Shown here piece after piece: positions 40,131 to 52,925 of a DNA stretch of 64,000 nucleotides. A model generated the notes under the pieces. That model was given only the letters and a program-made list of their open reading frames with translations. It had not been told where the DNA came from and made no database searches. How positions within the stretch are numbered: the first letter of the stretch is position 1; each line of letters starts with the position of its first letter. Source of the stretch: Pictodentalium vernedei (Eukaryota > Mollusca > Scaphopoda > Dentaliida > Dentaliidae); contig CM062296.1 of the NCBI GenBank assembly GCA_031216915.1, positions 56,976,584 to 57,040,583 on the forward strand, read 5' to 3'. The translations under genes were made by a program, and so were the position numbers.

Positions 40131-41937
40131 ATTATGAGATAGTGTATTTTGTAGATAGACGTGTGTTTATACAATCTTTGCCCAATGAGCTGTGCGTCTA
40201 TACGAAACAGTTTGGTCACAATAAACATATGGATCCCCACCACCTTGAACTCCTTGAGGATCGAGGAATGCTCTATGTGGGGCATGAGTGTAATTATTAG
40301 CAACCGATAACTTGATCAGTAAGACTGAAATGATTCAACAGCCTTAAATTCCGGATACAATAATTTTTCTTCCGTCCGCAGCGAAATTGTAGGATGGAAT
40401 ATATATATTTGATGTGAGACACCGACATCCATGGTCGCCGGAAGCATTTGACGGCAAGGATGGCAGGGGTATCAAAAATGTACTCGTCTGCTGGGTATGA
40501 GTTAAGACAGGGAGTTTACAATGTATATTATATTTCCGTCGTTTGAGGGACGAATTAGACGGAAATTGTTTTCCACAATTGCTGACAGAAACATCTGATG
40601 TTATACGGTATGAATTATTGTGTTACGCACGGGTAATTTGTTATGACATTGCGGTCAGTTGATAGGACAGTGTAAGGTTTGTCCATTCTCGCTTTGCAGT
40701 TCCACGCGGCCGGTTTCATTTATCGATTCTTTTCCCGCACATGTATCTTGTTAATGTCTTGTCTTAGCAAGATATCTATGCGGAGGAAGGATTGTTTTAT
40801 CACCATGTTTATTAGATATTCTGCGATCCTTCTGCCATTGAGGACGTATTGGCGTTTTGTGCCATTGTTTTTGTGATCATGTTCAGTGCACAGCAGGGAT
40901 TATTGCATGAGATCGGATGAGCGCTGTGAAAATGCATTTGCTAGAACTGTAATCTTGAAACTCATTATCCGTAGTCATCCTACGGTTAAGTGTGGTTCTA
41001 ATTTATAGGCGGTATTGATGATACGCCTTGATGTTTTGGAGAGATTTTGTAGGGTTTTTGCATGAGACCCAGAGTATATTTTCGGTATTAATAAATGCCT
41101 CTTGCCGCACTGCAGAGCCTTACCAATGTTGTGTTCAGATGTTTCTGTCGGGTGTGGGGGTTGTGGGACATAAATTGTAATGTGACACTCGGTAGTATTG
41201 CCATTATATAATTTTGTTCCTCGGGTGTTTTTGAATTGCAGATGGACGGCACATTGTTGCATTCGGGAGACGATAGCTTTAGAACTCCTCCGCCGATTTC
41301 ATAGCTTCGTCGGTTGGTGATAACCGACCAGTCTCCGTAATTATACGTGATATTCCATTCCCCCATTGCCACGTTAGAAACGAATACTCGTGAGTTTCTC
41401 AGTTACAGTTCTCGGAAAGTAAAGACTTTTCTACTAGTGCACTTCTGGTGAAAAAAGCCACACGCTGCTTCCTTGCCCTCTACCCCCAAGGTAAGAGGAC
41501 AGCTGCCCCCTACACCCTGCCTCCGGTACCCTTGCCGGCAGTGGTAATTTGGTTCTGCGGCCGAATGGGCCTGTGGGATTAAGCTTTTCACACGATATGC
41601 AGACAGTTTGGAGTGAATCAAACTTTATTTGTCGATAGAGACATGACATACGTAATTGGAAGGTCCATCGATAATTTATTGCCTCGGGCCTATAGAGTTG
41701 GCATATACGTTGGTGTCACCACAATTCAGTCGGAAACTATAGAGTGATCGATATGTTAAATATTTTGGTTGACCTCTTTTGGCAAGTGGAACGTTCTAGT
41801 AAACACGTTTAACCCTTTGGGACTTTAATTATCCTGACGTTCAAACGTCACTGCGAATTCAGTTTCTTCACCGTTTTGATGCCAAGTCAAACGTCAGAAA
41901 GTACAAATAACAAGATATTTTTCACATTAGTGATTAA
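40131..41937. other. No recognisable gene
   Basis: Host intergenic sequence. Short open frames on both strands lack any family signal; no RNA gene or repeat structure is evident apart from scattered A/T runs. Confidence 0.5.
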
Positions 41938-42176
41938 CTGGTTGAGGGCTAGACTATTTTTGGTGGAATGAATTTGTTATTCAAATCTTGTTTTATTACA
42001 AATTATTGGAGAGTGCCAATGGGCACTCTCCAATAATTTGTAATAAACAAATTTATATAAACAAAATAATATATGTGTTTAACTGAATATGAAATATCAG
42101 CAAGGAAAGTGTTGGCTTTTGCTCTGGTATCCTCATTTTCTGAAAACCCTGATAGTGGCTTCTAACTCTCAATCAG
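41938..42176. mobile_element. Second TTAA foldback family, copy 1
   Basis: TTAA (41934-41937) precedes ctggttgaggg and TTAA (42177-42180) follows ctctcaatcag. The centre holds a perfect hairpin (41993-42046, arm ttattacaaattattggaga). The region 42181-42967 has no gene that I recognise. Confidence 0.7.
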
Positions 42177-42967
42177 TTAAGAATTCTTCACAACGGGATT
42201 ATTTTAGTATTTTAAGCTGCGATAATATTTGGCTCAACGGTTGTCATTGGGTACTTTTCGGGAGAAAGTAGGAACTGAGGTTAAAACTCTAAAAAATCGA
42301 AAAATAATAACAAAACATAGGACCACAAAGTATTAACGCGCTGTTTGATTTCGTACGTCATAAGACGTACAGAAGTATGAAAGGGTTAAGGGGGGAAGGG
42401 GTCGAATCTGTAGTCGCTTAGAGTATATGCGTGATGGGTATGTTTTATCAAAGAATGGATATTCAATTCTTCATGTAGTAATACAATAAAGATGTCTTCA
42501 GTAGATGGCATTGTTCTTGTTGGGTGTGCAACTATTTGTGTTTTCGCGTGTTGATGTTTGAACCCGATCAACGGCCAAAACTCAAACGGTTCCATACCCG
42601 CTGAGGATTAGCTCTTCAATGCCCTTTAGACGAACCTATCCCCATATGATATCAACCCACTAAACTACTGAAATCGAGAGAGCACTCGATTCAAAATATC
42701 AGTGATAGAAGACGCTTCTGTTCGCAATGCCCAAATTTGGAATCAATTAAAAGAGGGGTATCGCAGCTCATAACACGGTTTGAAACAGACGAGAGCAACT
42801 TGAAATGCCCAGAAATCAGGAGATTTGTTATTTTCCCATGGCTTGTTTAGACAAGGTTGATATAACTTGATTTAGTAGTCAGTCTCAATGTTAACCCAAT
42901 GGGATCTACGGGGTATAGGGAAGGTAATCTACCCATTCACTGCTGCGCAATTTGGTATTATGCCTTG

Positions 42968-43281
42968 CAGTTAAAACTAGAAGTCCTGTCATGAAATGCG
43001 CACAAATAGCACGTTGATATGCACGTTAATGTGCGCGTTATAGCCCAATTAAAGCTATCATATTCTGTACATATGGCCTGCGCACAGGCAATGTGTCAGC
43101 CAATGGACCTCCGGGTAACCCGGAGGTCCATTGGCAGAAACATTGCCTGTGTTTGCTATGAGGTACCAGGAGAACCTGCCGTGCTTTGGATGCCATTCGA
43201 TATGGCAATTGCGCGCAATTCCAACGCGCAATTAAGCCTAGATAAGCGCACTATTCGTGACAGGACTTCTAGTTTTAACTG
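42968..43281. mobile_element. 314-bp MITE, copy 2
   Basis: Same length and terminal repeats as copy 1, right flank TA. It lies in the opposite orientation to copy 1, judged by the order of the inner blocks. Confidence 0.85.
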
Positions 43282-43839
43282 TATTCGTAATTTTAAAATT
43301 GTCAGGACATATTTTTCAGAACGTATTTGAACATAATACGGCAATCTCATTGGGAAACTCAGCTTTGACGGGAGGGGGGGGGGGGGGCGGCTAAACAATG
43401 CTGCTGTATCTTGTTTACACACCCACCTGCCCCCAACCTACAAAGTCACATTAGAAAGACGTCAGTTCCGAGTGCTTGCAACTTAATTCAGCTCTCATTT
43501 GACGAATCCCTTTTCGAGCCATATTTTTGTTTCAAGAACACGTAGAAATAAGTTTATTCAAGCCATATTTTACAAAAAAGTATGGAACAAATGAATAGCA
43601 CCATATCGTTTGTCGCTTACATTTGTTACAATGTGCGTTGTTACATTGAGATTAGCCCCGTGCTGTAGTATCCATTCACTGTATATGGTATCTCCCTACT
43701 CATTTCTGACCTATAGCCTGGGGTTTAAATATTTGGGTTTTTACTCTGTATAGACCTACAGCAGCGAGGGACACTGGAATCTGCCCGGAGACTGAAAAAT
43801 ACGACTTATAACAGGATAACAATTTGTATTCAACGTTAA

Positions 43840-44083
43840 TCCTTTACCCAACGCAGACAGATTCAAATTTATGATTTTAAACATTATTTTTTTTCAAATT
43901 TTTCAAAACATTTTAAGAAACCATATCATGTGAACCCTCACTTGAACGAGCTCGAAGAACTCGTCCCAATGAGCTATCACGTGGTATGGTTTTGTTGAAT
44001 TTATTTGAAAAATATACTTTTTTTCAGCTGCTAAATTTGTATATTACGCGGGCGGATGAAACCGATTTGTTAGGTTAAAAGGG
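43840..44083. mobile_element. TTAA foldback element, copy 5 (second subfamily)
   Basis: TTAA at 43836-43839 and 44084-44087; ends tcctttaccc and gttaaaaggg. The central palindrome is more diverged than in copy 4. Confidence 0.7.
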
Positions 44084-44199
44084 TTAACCGATACAATACA
44101 GACATTGAGAGATGTGTTAGTAATAATTACACTACGCATGGAATCCGACCTACGTTTAAGAATATACCTGATTGGCAGTTACGCATCTGAATGACGTTA

Positions 44200-44513
44200 C
44201 AGTTAAAACTAGAAGTCCTGTCATGAAATGCGCACAAATAGCACGTTGATATGCATGTTAATGTGCGCGTTATGGCCCAATTAAAGCTATTATATTCTGT
44301 CCATATGGTCTGTGCACAGGCAATGTTTCAGCCAATGGACCTCCGGGTAACCCGGAGGTCCATTGGCAGAAACATTGCATGTGTTTGCTATGAGTAACCA
44401 AGAGAACCTGCCGTGCTTTGGATGCCATTCGATGTGGCAATTGCGTGCAATTCCAAAGCGCAATTAAGCCTAGATAAGCGCACTATTCGTGACAGGACTT
44501 CTAGTTTTAACTG
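44200..44513. mobile_element. 314-bp MITE, copy 3
   Basis: TA at 44198-44199 and 44514-44515, full terminal repeats and central palindrome, same orientation as copy 2. Confidence 0.88.
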
Positions 44514-44589
44514 TATGACGTGAATGAAATGCTTCGCCACAAAACGATATCGAGCAAGAAAGTTAACTGACTACCGAAGGTGATATTTT

Positions 44590-45571
44590 TAAATATTATA
44601 TCTCACGTGACTTCCTTGCATTCTGATTGGCTGAAAGATGATACCCTATTTCGTGTAGTTTGCATCCACAGAACTGACCAGGCACTACACCCAGGCACTA
44701 CACGTTTTCTATTTTTAGCACACTACTATATCAGTTTTCTTTTCATACTGGGCGAATAAAACTAATCGGGCTAAATTTAAATATCGATTCACAGAGGCAC
44801 AACATCCACAAAACGGCCAGGAAAGAAATCTTTGTGGAAAAATGTATCGCTTTTCCATTGTTGAAGTCACATTTTTCGAGGCGTTCATTTTATTCCTTGA
44901 GAAGATGATCCATATCTCGTTTCGAAGAGAATGATCCATACCTGGGTCCAACTTTCATGAGAACGCGTCCGGATATGAAAAATCGTTTGTTTCGCTGCTC
45001 ATATTATTTCGCAATTTAATTGTATGTTTTGGGCAGTAAACGAATAAATAATGGAATTCACTTGAATCTTCGGAGTTTGTATCCCGTGCTGACCCATTCG
45101 GTAATGTATATGTGTGACAAATGTGTGGAAATTATCAAACTGCGTTGTCAAATTTCGCAAATTTTAGTTTTCATTCGCGAGTTACGCGATTCTAGAATAC
45201 ACAGTTCCGTTTGGGGGAAATGTTTTGTTCACCCTTGCCGACCGATTAAAAATCTGTCTTCTGCTCATATCAATAATCCAAGTTTGCCGTGTTTTGGAAG
45301 AAGAAAATGTTTTTTAAAAACTACATGGTATTTTTTTCTATATAACGCTGGTTGGTAGGGCTGCTACCTTGGTAATAGATTAACAAATCGGACAGATGTT
45401 TTTCTTGATGGGTGTTCGATATAATATAAGGATTAGTGCATGTCTTGTCGTTGACTACGCCCATATAGTGCCCAGTGAGGTGGTGTAGTTCCCTCCGCTT
45501 CGTGGCGGGAACTACACCACCTCACTGGGCACTATATGGGCGTAGTCAACTCCAAGCCATGCACTATTCCT
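44590..45571. repeat. Large dispersed repeat, copy 2 (inverted relative to copy 1)
   Basis: Shares blocks with 39170-40130 on the other strand. Its right end is itself a long hairpin, 45428-45571, in which the arm containing ttgactacgcccatatagtg is nearly perfectly repeated around 'ctccgcttcgtggcggg'. Confidence 0.5.
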
Positions 45572-46253
45572 TAAACATTATAAGCCCAACCCCCACCCCA
45601 TACCCCAATTAACTTAATTCAAATTGAATTGTGATATAAATACAGAACTGGGATAGAGGACGGGGTACAGGAATCAACGAATCTTCGGCGCTCAAGAAAT
45701 ACAAAAAGAACTCCAACTTAGATAGTTAATTTCAGTCTCACATTGTCCACCATTGATGTGTTCTGTCTTATTACCCATTGCGAAAATCTACGGCGAACTG
45801 GTGTTGCTACCCCAGTTCGCTGAAAGTATTCTCATAGGGTGAACTAAGTATGACATCAGTTTATTTCAATTTTTGGCCAGACTCCAATCCCATACTCCCT
45901 GCCCTTGGGTACCCATAGTATTAACACTGAATCTGACCATTAAATTCAGTCACAATCATCCATATCTTTACTATTATTTGTTTTGGAATCTGGGTTTTCA
46001 GGTTCACGCCAGAGGCCACAGAATTGGTGATGGAACGCTTTCAATAAAACTGTCATTCATACCATGTAGCCAGCTTCTATTGACCTAGCACCACATTATA
46101 ATGTTAACACAATAACAGAAAGTTTCTTCAATGAACACTCTGTTGTCAGTGGAGTCTCAGATTGTGTTATTTTCCCATGAATACAAGTTGATCATGTGAT
46201 TTATCCCATGAATACAAGCTGATCATGTGACATTTGAACATTGCACATTGGTA

Positions 46254-46567
46254 CAGTTAAAACTAGAAGTCCTGTCACGAACTGTGCGTTTATCTTGGCT
46301 TAATTGCGCGTAGGAATTGCACGGAATTGCCATATCGAATGGCATCCAAAGCATGGCAGGTTCTCCTGGTTACTCATAGCAAACACGGGCATTGTTTCTG
46401 CCAATGGACCTCCGGGTTACCCGGAGGTCCATTGGTTGAAACATTGCTTGTGCACAGGCCATATGTACAGGACTTGATAGCTTTACTATGGTCATAACGC
46501 GTAGATTAACGCGCAGATCGACATGCTATTTGTGCTCATTTCGTGACAGGACTTCTAGTTTTAACTG
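46254..46567. mobile_element. 314-bp MITE, copy 4
   Basis: TA at 46252-46253 and 46568-46569, complete terminal repeats and central palindrome ggacctccgggttacccgga; orientation as copy 1. Confidence 0.88.
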
Positions 46568-46855
46568 TATGATGCACTACATTCGATTTCCCAGAGTCTA
46601 TATTTACATTCTATAATTTCTGTTTACGTTCTGTAAATAGACGGTTTCCCCAACTGGAATGCGAGTTGTATTTTAGGAACTATATTGACAGTTTACGGGA
46701 ACTATTTTGTTTCAGAAACCATGTTGTTTTGTTTCTTTTTTAGGAACAGAACTCGAACGAATTATGTTTAGTCAAGGCGGTGCCTTGTAGATATCCCGAC
46801 TCGATATCCTTTTCGGACATAAAATATGTATGTTTTATGATGGGAGTTAACATTC

Positions 46856-46953
46856 GAATTGAATCATGGCTGTTCGAAATCCACGAGGTGATGAACGAAA
46901 TTGATAAATTTGTTTCATCACCTCGTGGATTTCGAACAGTCATGGTTCAATTC
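46856..46953. repeat. Hairpin, 39-bp arms
   Basis: gaattgaatcatggctgttc is mirrored across a loop of about 19 bases with few mismatches. The surrounding 46570-48018 holds no recognisable gene. Confidence 0.8.
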
Positions 46954-48023
46954 TTAAATAAAAATCTTGAGATAGCAACCGACTTGATTGGGAGAACAAA
47001 ATAGGAATTGCAAGGGAAAATAGTACCCTGCCTTGAGCCTAATGATAGTATTTTGCGCAGAGACAGCTGACTGAACAAGGAACCGACTCGGCGTCATATT
47101 TGACACGAGAAAGGAGCGAGTGAAAACACCAGGGAAATCAATGAATAAAGATGAATAGAGAATATATTGAATCAAGGAACAGTTTTCGCAGATAGAAGTA
47201 TGTGAAAGAGATGTTTCTAATTTTCCATGCATATTTGCAAGCCAAGGTATCCCCACTTATGTAAATGAAGGTCTTTTAGGGACCGGGACGAGAGGAAAAT
47301 AAACTAATTAAGACGTTTATTTCAGCCTTCCTGTGACGAGACGCCGAGATGAAACGTATGTATAACAGGGTGTTAGCATTTAAATCTTCGACGCTTTTAG
47401 TACCAGCAATGAACAAGAAATCCGAACAAAGATGAAGATTGGGATAAAACCAAAATTGTGCTGTGCAGGCTTGCACTGCGCACTGCGGATAATTTGTCTT
47501 ATCGCACTGCTTGAACATGCATTAACGTTACGATTTAATCATGCGACATTTAAGCGCAACGAAGATCAAATGTCAACTGGGTACCATCCTTGAAACATAG
47601 AACATTATCAAAAGTGGGCTAATCAGTGTTTCCACTGGTCACATATTGTATACAATTTCGTTCTATAACTATCCATTTTCAATGAATCGTAAACAGCATT
47701 TTGCCTTATGCACTCATGTATTGTATTTGCACGGTAAATATCACTGACACAGCTGTAGTATTACACCGATTCCTCGTTCGTTCGTGTCAATTTGAGATAC
47801 CTCATATATATACCCTTTATTGATCAATGTTAGGGTTGTCGTCCATAATGTAAGTCTGATAATCTTGCTCCGGCAATCCAGTCTCATACCTACTGTGGTC
47901 AAGTAAATTCACATAGTTCTACACATTTTTACAAACTCCTGGTTGATAACAAATACTAGACCGGAAATTGTGTTTTCTGACTATAACTATAAATGACTGA
48001 GATGAATCATTTAAGTCTTTTAA

Positions 48024-48463
48024 CTGGTTGAGTCCCCATTGCCCACGTGGGGGCACGGTGGCGCTGTGTACTAAGGCGTACTGCACGTCGATAGTACACT
48101 TGTCTTCAACCAATGCTTACCCTGTTTGTGTGGAGTTAGTATGTTGGGGAGCTGACAGTTGCTCGCCGTTGCTCGGTGGTTCTCTCCGGGTACTCCGGCT
48201 TTCTCCACCCGTAAAACTGTCATGGTCATGGTTAGCCATTGTGCAGAAATATGTGACCTTAAACACCAATAAATAATAATAATAAACTGGTTGAGTGCTA
48301 GAGGCCACTATCGGGGCTTTCAAAAAATGAGGACACCAGAGCAAAAAGCCAACACTTTTCTTGCTCATGTTTCGCATTCAAGCAAACGCAATTTTTATTT
48401 TATTTATATAGTTTGTTTATTACAAATTATTGGGGAGTGTCTGAATAATCTAGCCCCCACCAG
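48024..48463. mobile_element. Second TTAA foldback family, copy 2, split by a SINE
   Basis: The left end TTAA-ctggttgag is at 48020-48032 and the right end caccag-TTAA at 48458-48467. Everything between 48034 and 48284 is an inserted SINE, and the remaining body matches 41938-42176 in reverse (aaagccaacacttttcttgc). Confidence 0.65.
48034..48284 (+). mobile_element. SINE-like retroposon nested in the TTAA element
   Basis: Body as at 7222-7492 (gggggcacggtggc, gtggttctctccgggtactc), tail (AAT)n. Flanked by a 12-bp duplication of the host MITE end, aactggttgagt (48022-48033, 48285-48296). Confidence 0.78.
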
Positions 48464-48544
48464 TTAAATGATGCGGCAATTTACTGGCAAACTACCCCAA
48501 CTTACAAAACCCCAATGATTCGAGTTCATTATTTTCTCACTTAA

Positions 48545-48787
48545 CCTTTTACCCAACGTAACGGCCAAAACTCCAGCGCTATTCACAAAAAACGCCTATT
48601 AATTTTAAATATTTTTTTCATTTTTTGTCTCACAAACACAGGTTATGACCCTTCTTTGTAACGAGCTCGTCGAGCTCGTTCCAAAGAAGGGTCATAACCT
48701 ATATTTTTGAGACAAAAAATGAAAAACAATTAGTTATTTAAGAATTTTGTTTGCAAGTGTCGTCTGCTTTTCATGTTAGGTAAATGA
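48545..48787. mobile_element. TTAA foldback element, copy 6
   Basis: TTAA at 48541-48544 and 48788-48791; central palindrome gagctcgtcgagctcgtt with 'ggttatgacccttctttg' arms, first subfamily. Nothing recognisable in 48795-49554 except a poly-G run near 48850. Confidence 0.72.
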
Positions 48788-49554
48788 TTAAAACTAAAAT
48801 ATGATGAGTTGATAGGGTCGGTGGAGCCGGTAGGGTTGGAGTGGTGGGAGGGGGGGGGGGGTAGAGGGGTGCTTCTGAAATACAATGCTCAATGCCAGCA
48901 ATGCCCAAGGCGGAATAGTGACTACTCCAATAGTGTGTCAAGTGTACACAAAGCAGGTCTATTGTGGAAGCCGGGCGATTTTAGGGATTTAGTGAACTAC
49001 CATCAACGGATCCGTACCGATAGTCCAATAACTCCCTAAAGTCACCCGGATTGCTTCTTTGCTCGGATTGGTTTTACATTGTTTTGAATGAGATGGCCCC
49101 AGATTCCGAGCTTGTACTCACTCACCAGCACACCGCCAACTTTCAGTCTCACTTCGTGGCCTCTGTGAGTTGGCGACATTTAAGCGTGTAACACCCTACA
49201 CTCATTTTAAAAAGTTATCTTTCTTTTTAGGTTATCGAAATTCATACCTTTTAATGGATACAGAACATTATTTTTTCTAAAATATTCAACAAAAGACATG
49301 GACAGAACCGGGTGTTTCCAATTTTCCAATCAAAAAGTATATCCAGCAATGCTAAACTGATGTCAAAAGAACCATACTCCTAAATTAGTGGGGTTAGGCA
49401 TAAAATTGTGATATAAATTTGAAAAATTGGAGAAAAATTACCTTTAAAGCCTTGGTATAAGTAATAGCTATTAGCTCTTCCCACGCCACGCTGAAACACA
49501 AACGAGTGAAAAGTTACTCGCCTTCACTTTTCTCAACTGTGACCGTGTACACAT

Positions 49555-50295
49555 CCCATGTGGGAGCTTGCTGACACACGACTGAAAACGTATTTGTCTG
49601 CAACCTATGCTAACCCTGCTCGAAAAGATTTATTGATCGGAGAACCCAATTGTTACTCGTCATAGCACGGCGGTTCTCCGGCCTCCTCCATCCTCAAAAC
49701 TGTCCTACACGAAATGGAATGGATACGTCAGCGTGTTCACTGGACTCAACAAAGTTGGAGCACAGTTCTCTTTAATGATGAATTACGATTTTGTCTATGG
49801 CGCGCTGATGGTAGGGCAAGAGTGTATCGCCGAAAAGGAGAACGGTTTTCTGATGCTTGCGTGGGGGAATGCGACCATTTCGGCGTGGGTAGTGTAATGG
49901 TTTGGGCAGGTTTTCCTTGCACCATCGAACGCAGTTGATCTACATCGATGGTAATCTGAATGGATAGAGATATAGAGACGAAATTCTCAACGCCGTTGTT
50001 GTCCCGTTGTTCAACACTAACGTCGGATTGCAGTTATTCCAGCAAAACAATGCCCGATGTCATGTGGCGCGTATCTGCTACTTTCGCCAGATTTGTCGCC
50101 AATCGAGCATCTTTGGAATCAGCCGGACCGTCGGGTACGACTTCATGATCTTCAGACTTTATGCGATTTACGTAATGTTCTAAAGCAGGAGTGGAACGCA
50201 ACACCACAGGGTGACATCCAGAGACTTATCAGGTCCATGCGCCGTCGATGTCTTGCCATCCAAGAGGCAAATGGCGGACATACACGCTATTGACT
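49555..50295 (+). pseudogene. Tc1/mariner-type transposase remnant next to a decayed SINE
   Basis: 49555-49700 is a diverged SINE copy (cggcggttctccggcctcc). From 49714 frames in different registers read WSTVLFNDELRFCLW, RRKGERFSDACV and GSVMVWAGF, then PDLSPIEHLWN and RSMRRRCLAIQEANGGHTRY. These are the DDE-domain blocks of Tc1-like transposases. Several frameshifts, no terminal repeats found; inactive. The rest to 50944 shows nothing recognisable. Confidence 0.75.
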
Positions 50296-50944
50296 GCATG
50301 TGTGAACTTTTCATTTCACCACATGTCTGAATTGCGACGTCCTGACGTGACGCTGGCAACAGGAAGAACATGAAATTATGCAAATTCATACAGCTAGACT
50401 CGAAATATGAATTTTCAATAATTTGTTTGGAATTAAAGTCTTTTATGCTACAAAAGTTGCTCCTCAAAGTTTATTATACTTTCTTTCTTGACTAGTATAT
50501 ATACTACTGGGTTGCATCAATTCTGGTGTAAATGGAACAATTTAAAAAAAAAGAACCCAAAATACTATACCTGATTATCCGCCGAACTCAAACATAAAAT
50601 TGACGTTGCGGGCTGCGCGACGTTAATAAGAAACATATCGGCAGTAACTGTCTGTGTTTATGAAGTGAATACTGATGGGATTGACTTTTTACTGCAGATT
50701 TGCAGGATAGTTGACAGATTCTAATCTCTCTTCCACAATAGGATGCTGAAATTCCTTTCTTTAACCCTAACCGATTTATTTAATCCCCCCCCCCCTGTTC
50801 TATTAGCATGATAAATAAAATATAACATGATATTTATGAACACGGCCGAATTTCCATTTTACATTGCCAAAGGCCAGGAAAAACGGAAACTTATAGAGCC
50901 ATTTCATTTCATACACAACATATTGAAGACACACCCATTTCCTA

Positions 50945-51238
50945 TCCTGTCACGAAATGCGCACACATAGCACGTTGATCTGCGCGTTAATCTACGCGTT
51001 ATGACCATAGTGAGGCTATCAAATTCTGTACATATGGCCTGCGCACAAGCAATGTTTCAGCCAATGGACCCCCGGGTAACCCGGAGGTCCATTGACAGAA
51101 ACATTGCCTGTGTTTGCTAAGACTAACCAGGAGAACCTGTCATTGGATGCCATTCGATATGGCAATTGAGCGCAATTCCAACGCACAAATAAGCCTATAT
51201 AAGCGCACAGTTCGTGACAGGACTTCTAGTTTTAACTG
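50945..51238. mobile_element. 314-bp MITE, copy 5, left end lost
   Basis: Starts inside the left terminal repeat (cctgtcacgaaatgcg) and has an intact right end followed by TA (51239-51240). About 18 bp of the left end is missing or replaced. 51241-52333 has no recognised gene; a short hairpin lies near 52271-52318. Confidence 0.8.
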
Positions 51239-52333
51239 TACACTAAAGATTGATCCAGTGTTATAAATTAAGAAAAGTCCACAGTTATCATAGAATCTGT
51301 CATAGTAATGTAGTGATCACGAATGTGGTCTCTTTGTCGAAAAAGCTAGTTCGAAATCGAGGCTTGATCAGGTAAAATAAACGCAACTATCATCTGTAAT
51401 GTTATGTTTTCGTATTTCGTTTTTAATTTTCGTCAGCTGAGAATCTTCCGAGTTGAATGTTGGAAAGCGGAACAAACATTACCGAACCGATCGCAACTTT
51501 GTGGTCTGGCAGAAATTCTCTGTTCACTTTTACAATGACAGTCCAGTAATTTTATAAACAATATGCACGTAGTGTGTCATAAGAGTAGCCGTATGTAAAT
51601 ATTCGCAGTCGCTCAATCTGTCAACTCGATCGATATTGTTTAAATCCCTAAGTGAATGAAAAGGCAGAATTGTGAGAGTCGGAGTGCAATCAAAATAAGT
51701 ACGAATGCACGGACTGTGGATAGGAAAGGAAACATGCGGTGATGTAAGAGAAGATTGACCACGATTGTGTGGCAATCTATGTGCACCGAGTGGACGTGGA
51801 GGTCAACAACAAGAACGCTCTGGCGAACCTCCTTAAGAACGTACACACACGTTTGTCAGTGACATGATACGATCCGCTACACTTTGATCATACCCTGATC
51901 AATGTGGTTGAAACAAAACATTCCTTAACAAACGATTAGGAACGAAAAGGGGGAAAGAACTCCTTTTCACATTTTCTATTCCCCACCAAAGCTGATCTCG
52001 TTTTTTTTCTATAGAGCGACTATAAGAAGACCCTTGCCTTTTAATCAATGGGACCCCTGTTATAAGATTCACAATTGATAAACCATCAGTGACAGATATA
52101 TTTAATTTCTATTGCATGCCCACCAGCAAAACAATAATACTAAACATTACTTCATTCTATGTTTGCAGAACAATTACAGGTACAGTGGCCGTGGATTGGT
52201 CGTAATCCACGCGTGGGCAGTGATGTCAACGCACGAGCTTACTAAGTAATAAAAATCTTCATCAGAAAAATGTTAATTAATGAAGCTCAGGGTTTTACCG
52301 GTGCTTCATTAATTACATTTTTTGATGATTATT

Positions 52334-52925
52334 AGTAGGTGATAATTGAGAGATCAACCATCATCGTACATGTACGTGTACATGTACACCTCCATAGGAT
52401 TTAGTGTTAAAATCGTGTACATGTACAAGATTTTTAACGTTTTTTAGGGTGCTTTAGAATCCCTTGAGAATTCAAACATCACTGATTGTATCCAAGAATG
52501 ACAGAAAACGCATGAAATTTTACGTACAGTACATGTACCGTTTTGATTGAAATCGGCAAGTGGGTTTCCCTCATAGGATTCAGTGTTAAATTACGAGCAA
52601 AAAAACGTTTTGAGAATTCTAAAATCATCCTCTTGCCGATTCTAACAATCCGCGTCCGTACACGATTTTAACACTGAAACCCAATGGAGGCGTACACGGA
52701 GATCCGCTTGCGGATTTTAGGTAGGAAATCGACTCGCGTGAAGAGGTGATGTTTGAATCCCCAAACCCACTGTCGCGTTTCTCGAAGTGAGACTGGCGCA
52801 CGTTATTGCGAGGTGATCTCAACGAGCACTTGATGGAAATGTTTTGAACGAAGAGTGTTGTCGGTGTGTTAGAAATTCGCAAACCCGCTGTCACGTTTTT
52901 TGATTGATATATATAGGAGAGAAAA
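52334..52925. repeat. Left terminal repeat region of element B
   Basis: The outer part shares only short motifs with element A (agtaggt, acatgtacgtgtac, cagtgttaaa). The inner part from about 52847 matches A closely (gaacgaagagtgttgtcg). It contains its own inverted pair: cctccataggatttagtgtt at 52389 and gtacacgattttaacactga at 52658. Confidence 0.65.
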
